64,000 nt of DNA from Rhodovastum atsumiense (GTDB lineage Bacteria > Pseudomonadota > Alphaproteobacteria > Acetobacterales > Acetobacteraceae). This document shows, one piece after another, positions 54,202 through 62,100 of the stretch. The notes under the pieces were generated by a model. It worked only from the letters and a program-made list of their open reading frames with translations, was not told the origin of the DNA and did no database searches. The stretch's first letter is position 1. The number at the start of each line of letters is the position of its first letter. Position numbers and translations under genes: made by a program. Where the stretch lies: assembly GCF_937425535.1 (NCBI RefSeq), contig NZ_OW485601.1:5005501-5069500 (forward strand). The letters run 5' to 3'.

Positions 54202-54501
54202 TCAGCCGGACATCACCGTATCCGACGGCAAGGCGCCGTGCCCGGCAGCCACGTGGCCACCTTCGGTCGCGGCCTCGCGGAAATAGGTGATCAGGCGCAC
54301 GCGCACCGCGCTGGTGCGTCCCCCGGGTGGCGCCTCGGCGCCGATCCGACGGACCATTTCGCGGATCGGCATGCGCTCGCGCCGGCACATTTCCTCGAGC
54401 GCGTCCCAGAGTTCCGGTTCGAGACGCATGCTGGTGCGCCCCTGCGAGCCCTTCACGTTGCGGCTGATGAGCCGGCTTGTCGCCACGGCTGCCACTCCCA
54501 T
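54202..54501 (-). CDS. ribbon-helix-helix DNA-binding protein
   Basis: 99 residues. RHH domain (about 12-60): VKGSQGRTSMRLEPELWDAL then EEMCRRERMPIREMVRRI, as in alphaproteobacterial RHH_4 proteins. A short basic strand for base contacts and two helices for dimerisation are evident. The start is not secure: ATG at 54501 without a clear ribosome-binding site. The target genes are unknown. Confidence 0.78.
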   Translation of the reverse strand: MGVAAVATSRLISRNVKGSQGRTSMRLEPELWDALEEMCRRERMPIREMVRRIGAEAPPGGRTSAVRVRLITYFREAATEGGHVAAGHGALPSDTVMSG

Positions 54502-54812
54502 TGTCGGTTTACGGGAGAATGCAGCGCGATTAGTTAAGTGCAAGTTTCCCGCAAGACTACGGGTTGTGATCAGATCCGTATTAATCCGTTGCCAACACGG
54601 CGCTGCGCGGAGATGGCCGGACTCACCATGACAAAGAGTGATCGCACCCATTCCCCCCGCGCGGGCACGCAAGCGCGCCGGACATCGGTCGCGCGCGGCT
54701 GTGGGGGCGATGCCGCGCCACTATGGCACAGGCACGGTGCGGACGGCGCCGGTGTCCCATGGACCCGGCAGCCATGTTCAAGCCGTATTGATCCGGTGCC
54801 GTGACGTGGTGT
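54502..54812. other. 311-bp intergenic region without a recognisable gene
   Basis: Lies upstream of the RHH gene (minus strand) and downstream of bolA. It holds an imperfect 18-bp direct repeat, CCGTATTAATCCGTTGCC (54576-54593) and CCGTATTGATCCGGTGCC (54783-54800), with two differences. Bases 54525-54600 are AT-rich and probably carry the RHH-gene promoter. Confidence 0.4.
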
Positions 54813-55103
54813 TCAGGCGCCGCCGAGGGTCGCGTGTTCCTCGGGGGTGCGCAGCGTCAGGGCGAGCGCGTGCAGGCCGCTGGCGAATTCGGCTTCCAGC
54901 AGGGCATGCACCGCGCGCGAGCGGGCAAGGCGGCCCTGCCCGCGGAAGCCGGGGGAGACCACGAGCACGCTGTAATGCGTCTCGCCGCCCGGTGCGGCGC
55001 CGGCATGGCCGGCATGGCGGGCGGAGTCGTCCTCGATCCGCAGCAGGGTCGGGGAGAGCTGCCGTTCCAGCACGGCGGCCATGCGATCAGCGCGTGTCGT
55101 CAT
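54813..55103 (-). CDS. bolA: BolA family protein
   Basis: 96 residues. BolA fold: ADRMAAVLERQLSPTLLRIED, HYSVLVVSPGFRGQGRLARS and a C-terminal helix with HALLEAE and HALALTL. BolA proteins bind monothiol glutaredoxins and take part in iron-sulfur handling and stress response. The start at 55103 gives the family length; the longer frame to 55202 is rejected. Divergent from the DnaJ-like gene, 85 bp apart, an arrangement seen in many alphaproteobacteria. Confidence 0.87.
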   Translation of the reverse strand: MTTRADRMAAVLERQLSPTLLRIEDDSARHAGHAGAAPGGETHYSVLVVSPGFRGQGRLARSRAVHALLEAEFASGLHALALTLRTPEEHATLGGA

Positions 55104-55188
55104 GCCCGGAGGATATCCCGTCGCCGTGTCGCCCGCCAGTGCGATACCCCCTTTGCAAACGCCGGCGATCACCGCACATATCGTGTCG

Positions 55189-55779
55189 ATGACCCGACGC
55201 ACTTCGCGACCCCGGGCCTACGCGCCCGATCCGCGGGCGCCGGGCCGACACTGCGACATGCCTGGCTGCGGCGGCTTCGGCGAGTACCGTGCGCCGAAGT
55301 CACGCAGCCAGCTGAACGACTACTGGTGGTTCTGCCTCGAGCACGTGCGCGCCTACAACGCCTCGTGGGACTTCTACAAAGGCATGTCGCCGGGCGAGAT
55401 CGAGGCGCAACTGCGCGCCGACACGTCCTGGCAGCGTCCTTCCTGGCCGCTTGGCCATATCGGGGCGCAGCGCATCGAGGAAGCGCTGGCGCGCGATCCG
55501 TTGCACCTGCTGGACGCGGCCCGGCTGCGGGCGGGCGCCGCGTCGCGCCACGACGAGCCGCCGGCGGAGATGCGCGAGCCGCTGGCCACGCTCGGCCTGA
55601 CCTGGCCGGTGACGCTGGCCGAGGTGAAGGCGCGCTGGAAGGAACTGGCCAAGCGCCACCATCCGGACGCCAACAACGGCGACCGCGCCTCCGAGGAGCG
55701 GCTGAAGTGCATCAACCTCGCCTATGCCGCCCTGCGCGGCCATCTGGCGGGCGGGCAACGGGTTGCCGCGGCGGGGTGA
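55189..55779 (+). CDS. DnaJ-domain protein
   Basis: 196 residues. The C-terminal J domain (about 135-190) has [20 protein letters not shown] with HPD intact and [14 protein letters not shown]. The N-terminal part has a possible metal site ([16 protein letters not shown] ... [12 protein letters not shown]). This J protein, with the J domain at the C-terminus and next to bolA and cobS, is a standard alphaproteobacterial form; it probably serves as a Hsp70 co-chaperone for specific clients. Confidence 0.88.
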   Translation: MTRRTSRPRAYAPDPRAPGRHCDMPGCGGFGEYRAPKSRSQLNDYWWFCLEHVRAYNASWDFYKGMSPGEIEAQLRADTSWQRPSWPLGHIGAQRIEEALARDPLHLLDAARLRAGAASRHDEPPAEMREPLATLGLTWPVTLAEVKARWKELAKRHHPDANNGDRASEERLKCINLAYAALRGHLAGGQRVAAAG

Positions 55780-55861
55780 CGCCGGTCCGGCTCTCGCCTA
55801 CTCTCTGTCCGAGTCCGATGCCGGGTGTAGTCTGCCCCCAAGAACACAGGATGACTGGCCT

Positions 55862-56875
55862 ATGACCAAGGTAGCCGCTCTCTCCGACACCCGCGCCATG
55901 CCGACCTCGGCGATCGATCTGCCGGACACCACGGTGAATGCGCGCGAGACCTTCGGGGTGGACAGCGACATGGAGGTTCCGGCGTTCTCGGTGCGCACCG
56001 AGCACGTGCCGGATGTCGACCCTGCTTATCGCTTCGATCCGGAGACGACGCTGGCCATCCTCGCCGGCTTCGCCTTCAACCGCCGGGTCATGATCCAGGG
56101 CTACCACGGCACCGGCAAGTCGACCCATATCGAGCAGGTCGCGGCGCGGCTGAACTGGCCCTGCATCCGCGTCAATCTCGACAGCCACATCAGCCGCATC
56201 GACCTGATCGGCAAGGACGCGATCGTCCTGAAGGAAGGCAAGCAGATCACCGAGTTCCGCGAGGGCATCCTGCCCTGGGCGCTGCAGCATGCCTGCGCCC
56301 TGGTGTTCGACGAATACGATGCCGGCCGTCCCGACGTGATGTTCGTCATCCAGCGCGTGCTCGAGGTCGAAGGCCGGCTGACGCTGCTCGACCAGAACAA
56401 GGTGATCCGCCCGCATCGCAGCTTCCGCCTGTTCTCCACCGCCAACACCGTGGGCCTCGGCGACACCACCGGCCTCTATCACGGCACCCAGCAGATCAAT
56501 CAGGGCCAGATGGACCGCTGGAACATCGTGGCCACGCTGAACTACCTGCCGCACGCGCAGGAAACCGAGATCGTCCTGGCCAAGATGGGCCTCGACGGCA
56601 CTGACCAGGCGATGCGCAAGCAGATCGAGAGCATGGTCGCCTGTGCCGAACTGACCCGCGCCGGCTTCATCAACGGCGACATCTCCACCGTGATGTCGCC
56701 GCGCACCGTCATCACCTGGGCCGAGAACGCCCGCATCTTCAATGATGTCGGCTTCGCCTTCCGGCTGACCTTCCTGAACAAGTGCGACGAGGCCGAGCGC
56801 AGCACGGTGGCCGAGTACTTCCAGCGTTGCTTCAACCAGGACCTGCCGACGGGCAACCTGATCCGTCGCGGCTGA
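55862..56875 (+). CDS. cobS: cobaltochelatase subunit CobS
   Basis: 337 residues. AAA+ subunit of the ATP-dependent aerobic cobaltochelatase (CobNST), which inserts cobalt into hydrogenobyrinate a,c-diamide. Walker [19 protein letters not shown], Walker [14 protein letters not shown], and sensor region [19 protein letters not shown]. The ATG at 55862 gives the known family start region; cobT follows after 16 nt. cobN is not in the window. Confidence 0.95.
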   Translation: MTKVAALSDTRAMPTSAIDLPDTTVNARETFGVDSDMEVPAFSVRTEHVPDVDPAYRFDPETTLAILAGFAFNRRVMIQGYHGTGKSTHIEQVAARLNWPCIRVNLDSHISRIDLIGKDAIVLKEGKQITEFREGILPWALQHACALVFDEYDAGRPDVMFVIQRVLEVEGRLTLLDQNKVIRPHRSFRLFSTANTVGLGDTTGLYHGTQQINQGQMDRWNIVATLNYLPHAQETEIVLAKMGLDGTDQAMRKQIESMVACAELTRAGFINGDISTVMSPRTVITWAENARIFNDVGFAFRLTFLNKCDEAERSTVAEYFQRCFNQDLPTGNLIRRG

Positions 56876-56891
56876 AGGAGCGTCTGCAGGC

Positions 56892-58772
56892 ATGAGTGGA
56901 AGCGGGGGCAAGGACACCACCCGGGCCGAGGAGTTCAAGCGCGCCACCGCCGGCGCGCTGCGTGCCATCGCCCACAACAACGAAGTGCAGGTCGCCTTCC
57001 AGCCCGGTCCCTCCGGGCTCGCCGGCAAGCGTGCCCGCCTGCCACTGCCCACGCGCGCGCTGCCGCCGGGCGAGATGGCGCGGCTGCGTGGCGTGGCCGA
57101 CAGCCTCGCCTTGCGGGTGCGCTATCATGACGATGCCGTGCACGCCGCCCGTGCCCCCGCCCGGCGCGAGGCGCGCGACGTCTACGACGCGCTGGAACAG
57201 GCCCGCGTCGAGGTGGTCGGCGCCCGCCACATGGACGGGGTCGCTTCCAACCTGCGTGCCCGCCTCGCCGATGAATGCGAGGTCGAGGGCTATGACCGCA
57301 TGACCCGCAAGGACCAGTTGCCAGTCTCCGCGGCGCTGTCCCTGCTGGTGCGCGAGCGCCTCTCCGGCGAGCCCGCGCCGGAGTCGGCGCAGCGCGTGCT
57401 GGATCTGTGGCGCGGCACGCTTGGCGAGCGGGCCGACCGCGCCATCGAGGAAATGGCCGCCGCCCGCGACGACCAGGCGACCTTCGCGCGTGCCGCCCGC
57501 CGCCTGCTCGCCGCCATGGACCTTGCCGAGGCAGAGGCCGACGCCGAGCCCGACGAGGGCGAGCCGGGCGACGACCAGGGCGAGCAATCCGGCCAGCAGG
57601 ACAACAGCCAGCAGGGCGAGGGCCAGAGCGACTCCGACGCCGAGAGCATCCTCGGCGCCCAGCCCGAGCAGGTCGAGGGCGAGGCCACCGACGACCAGTC
57701 CGCCGAGCAGGCGGAAGAAGAGGCGATGGCGGCCGAGGGCGAGGACCGTCCCGGCGGCCCGCAGCCGCGCCGCGAGCGCCCGGTCGTCGATACCGAGTCC
57801 AGCTACCGCCCCTATACCCGCCAGCATGACGAGGAAGTCGCGGCCGAGGATCTCTGCGACCCGGAGGAGCTGACGCGGCTGCGCCAGCAACTCGACCAGC
57901 AATTGCAGCATCTGCAGGGGGTGGTGTCCAAGCTCGCCAACCGTCTGCAGCGCCGGTTGCTGGCGCAGCAGACCCGCGCCTGGGATTTCGACCTGGAGGA
58001 AGGGCTGCTCGATGCCGGGCGGCTGGCCCGCGTCGTGGTCAACCCGCTGCAGGCGCTGTCCTACAAGCGCGAGCGCGACACCCAGTTCCGCGACACCGTG
58101 GTGTCGCTGCTGATCGACAATTCCGGCTCGATGCGCGGCCGGCCGATCACCGTGGCGGCGATGTGCGGCGACATCCTCGCCCGCACCCTGGAACGCTGCG
58201 CGGTGAAGGTGGAGGTGCTGGGCTTCACCACCCGCGCCTGGAAGGGCGGGCAGAGCCGCGAGCGCTGGGTCGCCGACGGCAAGCCGCGCAATCCCGGCCG
58301 GCTGAACGACCTGCGCCACATCATCTACAAGGCCGCCGACGCGCCCTGGCGCCGCAGCCGCAAGAATCTCGGGCTGATGCTGCGCGAGGGGCTGCTGAAG
58401 GAGAACATTGACGGCGAGGCGCTGCAATGGGCGTATCGCCGGCTGCTCGCGCGCCCGGAGAACCGCCGCATCCTGATGGTGATCAGCGACGGCGCCCCGG
58501 TGGACGACAGCACGCTGTCGGTCAATCCCGGCAACTACCTGGAAAAGCACCTGCGCGAGGTGATCCGCGACATCGAGAGCCGTGACGCGGTGGAGCTGAT
58601 CGCCATCGGCATCGGCCATGACGTGACCCGCTACTATCGCCGCGCCGTCACCATCGTCGACGCCGAGGAGCTCGGCGGCACCATGATGAAGAAGCTGACC
58701 GAGCTGTTCGACGAGGATGCCGCCCTGGCCTGGGCCCGCGCCAGCAGCGAGCGAGCCGCGCTGGTGGCCTGA
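56892..58772 (+). CDS. cobT: cobaltochelatase subunit CobT
   Basis: 626 residues. N-terminal helical region (about 1-200), a long acidic and Gln-rich linker (about 205-310: [17 protein letters not shown]), and a C-terminal von Willebrand A domain (about 400-610) with MIDAS motif [11 protein letters not shown]. It assembles with CobS rings to drive CobN. Length and order match the family. Confidence 0.95.
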   Translation: MSGSGGKDTTRAEEFKRATAGALRAIAHNNEVQVAFQPGPSGLAGKRARLPLPTRALPPGEMARLRGVADSLALRVRYHDDAVHAARAPARREARDVYDALEQARVEVVGARHMDGVASNLRARLADECEVEGYDRMTRKDQLPVSAALSLLVRERLSGEPAPESAQRVLDLWRGTLGERADRAIEEMAAARDDQATFARAARRLLAAMDLAEAEADAEPDEGEPGDDQGEQSGQQDNSQQGEGQSDSDAESILGAQPEQVEGEATDDQSAEQAEEEAMAAEGEDRPGGPQPRRERPVVDTESSYRPYTRQHDEEVAAEDLCDPEELTRLRQQLDQQLQHLQGVVSKLANRLQRRLLAQQTRAWDFDLEEGLLDAGRLARVVVNPLQALSYKRERDTQFRDTVVSLLIDNSGSMRGRPITVAAMCGDILARTLERCAVKVEVLGFTTRAWKGGQSRERWVADGKPRNPGRLNDLRHIIYKAADAPWRRSRKNLGLMLREGLLKENIDGEALQWAYRRLLARPENRRILMVISDGAPVDDSTLSVNPGNYLEKHLREVIRDIESRDAVELIAIGIGHDVTRYYRRAVTIVDAEELGGTMMKKLTELFDEDAALAWARASSERAALVA

Positions 58773-58822
58773 TCTCCGCCAGTACGGGCGATAGTACGGG
58801 CGCAACCACGGCCGGGTTTGCC

Positions 58823-58858
58823 TGTTCTGTCCCTCGCGTTTACGCGAGGGACAGAACA
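58823..58858. promoter_or_regulatory. 36-bp perfect palindrome overlapping the next gene's start codon
   Basis: TGTTCTGTCCCTCGCGT (58823-58839), loop TT, ACGCGAGGGACAGAACA (58842-58858). The 17-bp stem is perfect. The last base is the A of the ATG of the 96-residue gene and the arm holds its GAGGGA ribosome-binding site, so in RNA the site would be buried. It could also end cobT transcription. Confidence 0.75.
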
Positions 58859-59148
58859 TGTCACAGGCTGAAACGGGCCGGGCCACGCAGCCCATTCTCG
58901 ACGAGACGGGCCGACCGATCGGCGCCGCCGGCGGTGCGGCGCGCCTTCTCGACGAAACGGGACAGCCGGTCGGTGGTGCGGCGGCGGCCTCCATCCCTGA
59001 TCAGGCCGGCCAGGTCCCGCCACGGCGCGAGGCGTTGCCCGGGGTGTTTTCGCAGGTCGGGTCGACGTTGCGGGCCCATCCCTGGGCCGGGCTGCTGTTC
59101 GGCGTGATCCTGGGCTATGCGCTTGGTCACCGCCGGCGCGAAAGGTGA
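58858..59148 (+). CDS. small protein with C-terminal membrane helix (DUF883/YqjD-like end)
   Basis: 96 residues. Two similar N-terminal units, PILDETGRPIGAAGG and RLLDETGQPVGGAAA, then a Pro/Arg linker, and a C-terminal segment HPWAGLLFGVILGYALGHRR that matches the membrane anchor of ElaB/YqjD-type ribosome-associated proteins. The ATG at 58858 has GAGGGA upstream, but both lie in the palindrome at 58823-58858, which suggests translation control. The full ElaB helical domain is absent, so the function is open. Confidence 0.72.
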   Translation: MSQAETGRATQPILDETGRPIGAAGGAARLLDETGQPVGGAAAASIPDQAGQVPPRREALPGVFSQVGSTLRAHPWAGLLFGVILGYALGHRRRER

Positions 59149-59152
59149 TGGG

Positions 59153-59182
59153 ACTCCATGGGGCGAAGCCCCGTTGGTGGCA
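59153..59182 (+). repeat. degenerate copy of the hairpin repeat (type B start)
   Basis: ATGGGACTCCATGGGGC-gaa-GCCCCGTTGGTGG follows the order of the type B start (ATGGGATCCAAGGGC-loop-GCCCTTGGTGG) with changes in both arms, keeping a GGGGC/GCCCC hairpin (59160-59172). It lies between the convergent small-protein and octapeptide-repeat genes and may act as a terminator for both. Confidence 0.55.
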
Positions 59183-59193
59183 GGGGCGACCGC

Positions 59194-62100
59194 TCAACTG
59201 ACATCGAACAACGCCCTGAGCTGTTCGGCCGACATCACTGCGAGCTGGCCCGCGCGGAAGCCATGGGCCCGGTCCAGCTCCGGGATGGCGGCCAGCGCGG
59301 TGGTGGTCAGGGCGCCAACCTGCAGGGTGGTGAAGCCACTGAGCTCCTCGGTGGTCAGCGCCCCGGCCTGCAGTGAGGTGAGCGCCCGCACCTGGGCGGT
59401 GGTCAGCGCGGCCACCTGGGCCGACTGAAGCGCCACCACCTGGTTCGTGGTCAGGACCGCCAGCGCGGCGGTGGTGATGGCCATGATCTGGATGGTGCCA
59501 AGGGCGGCGACATCCTCGCTTTCCAGGGCCGGTACCTGCGTGGTGGTGAGGGCCGCGATCTGGGTGGTGGCGAAGGCCCGCGCCTGGTCGGTGGTGAGGG
59601 CCGCGATCTGGGCGGTCGCGAGCGCCCGCACCTGGTTCGTCGTGAGTGCCCGTGCCTGGGCGGTGGTGAGCGCCGGGACCTGGTCGGTGGTCAGGGCCGG
59701 GATCTGGGCGGTGGTCAGCGCGGCGACGGCGGAGGTGGTGAGGGCGGCGAGGTCGTCGGTTTCCAGCGCCGCCGCCTGCGCCGTGGTCAGTGTCGTGATC
59801 TGGGCGGTGGTGAGGACGGGCGCCTGGGCGGTGGTGAGCGCCGGGATCTGGGCGGTGGTGAGGGCCCGCATCTGGCTCGTGGTGAGGGCCCGTGCCTGGG
59901 CGGTGGTCAGGGCGGGCACCTGATCGGTGGTCAGCGCGGCGATGGCGGCGGTGGTGAACGCCACGACGCCGGCGGTGGACAGTGCCGCGATGTTGGCGGT
60001 TGCCAGTGCCGGCACCTGATCGGTGGTCAGCGTGGCCGCCTGGGCGGTGGTGAGGGCCCTGGCCTGGGCGGTGGTCAGCGCGGATACCTGGCCGGTGGTG
60101 AGGGCGCGCATCTGGGCAGTGGTCAGTGCCGCCACCTGGACAGTGGCGAGGGCGGGCACCTGGTCGGTGGTCAGCGCGGCGGCGGCGTCGGTGGTGAGTG
60201 CCGCCACCTGGGCGGTGGTCAGGGCGACGAGGTCGGCGGTTTCCAGTGCCACGGCCTGGGCGCTGGTGAAGGCCCGCACCTGGGCGGTGGTCAGCGCCCT
60301 GGCCTGGGCGGTGGTCAGGGCGGGCACCTGATCGGTGGTCAGCGCGGCGACGGCGGCGGTGGTGAGCGCCGCCACCTGGGCGGTGGTCAGGGCGACGAGG
60401 TCGGCGGTTTCCAGCGCCACGGCCTGGGCGCTGGTGAAGGCCCGCATCTGTGCGGTGGTGAGGGCTCTGGCCTGGGCGGTGGTCAGGGCGGGGACCTGAT
60501 CGGTGGTCAGGGTGGCGACGGCGGCGGAGGTCAGCGCCGCCAGCGCGGTGGTGGTCAGTGCGGCGAGGTCGTCGGTTCCGAGCGACGGTACCTGCCCGGT
60601 GGTGAGCGCCGCCACCTGGGCGGTTGTCAGGATCTTCGCCTGGTCGGTGGTGAGCGCCGGCAGTTGATCGCTGGTGAGGGCGCGCATCTGGGCGGTGGTC
60701 AGTGCCGCCACCTGGGCGGTGGTGAGGATGGGCACCTGATCGGTGGTCAGGGTGGCGACGGCGGCGGAGGTCAGCGCCGCCAGCGCGGTGGTGGTCAGCG
60801 CGGCGAGGTCGCCGGCTTCCAGCGTTGCCGCCTGGGCGGTGGTCAGTGCCGCCGCCTGGGCGGTGGTGAGCGCCCGTGCCTGGGCGGTGGTGAGGGCGGG
60901 CACCTGGTCGGTGGTCAGGGCGCGGATCTGTGCGGTGTTGAGCGCTGCCACCTGGGACGTGGTGAGGGCGGGAACCTGGTCGGTGGTCAGGGCGGCGACG
61001 GCGGCGGAGGTCAGCGCTGCCACCTGGGCGGTGCTGAGCGCGGCGAGGTCGACGGTTGCCAGCGCCGCTGCCTGCGCGGTGCCGAGCGCCTGCACCTGGG
61101 CGATGACGAGGGCCCGTGCCTGGGCGGTGGTGAGGGCGGGCACCTGGTCGGTGGTGAGGGTGGCGATGGCAGCGGTGGTGAACGCCGCCAGCGCGGCGGG
61201 GATCAGCGCGGCGAGGTCGCCGGTTTCCAGTGCGAGCACCTGTCCGGTGGTGAGCGCCGCCGCCTGGGCGGTGGTGAGCGCTGCTGCCTGGATGGTGGTG
61301 AGGGCGGGCACCTGGTCGGTGGTGAGGGCACGGATCTGCGCGGTGGTGAGGGCCGCCACCTGGGCGCTGGTCAGCGCGGGGATCTGGTTGGTGGTGAGGG
61401 CGATGGTCTGGCTGGTGGCGAGGGCTGCCACGCCGGCGGTGGTCAGCGCCGCCAGGTCCTCGGTTTCCAGGGCACCGAGCTGGTCGGTGCTGAGGACGCG
61501 GAGTTGGGCGACGGTGAGCGCCTTTGCCTGCGCGGTGGTGAGGGCGGGAAGCTGATTGGTGGTCAGGGCGGCGACGGCGGCGGTGGTGATGACCGCGATG
61601 GCAGCCGTGGCGAGCGCGGCGAAGTCGGCGGTTTCCAGTGTCGCCGCCTGATCGGAGGTCAGTGTCGCCGCCTGGGCGGAGGTCAGTGCCGCCGCCTGGG
61701 CGGTGGTGAGGGCGATGATCTGGCCGGTGGTGAGCGTGATGATCTGGCTGGCGGTCAGTGCCGCCACCTGGGCGGTGGTCAGCACCGGGATCTGGTCGGT
61801 GGTGAGGGCGCTGGTCTGGCTGGTGGTGAGGGCTGCCACGCCGGCGGTGGTCAGCGCCGCCAGGTCGTCGGTTTCCAGGGCACCGAGCTGGGCGGTGGTG
61901 AGGGCCCGCGCCTGCGCGGTGGTGAGGGCCCGTGCCTGAGCGGTGGTGAGCGCGATGACCTGGTCGGTGGTCAGTGCGGCGATGGCGGCGGTGGTGAGTG
62001 CCGTCAGCCCGGCGGTGGTCAGCGCGGCAAGATCCTGGGATTCCAGCGCCGCCGCCTGCGCGGTGGTCAGCGCGGCGATTTGCGCGGTGGTGAGCGCCGG

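Noticed and set aside
55780-55861. Cobalamin riboswitch upstream of cobS
   Set aside because: The gap is only 82 bp and lacks a B12-box-like sequence; too short for the fold.
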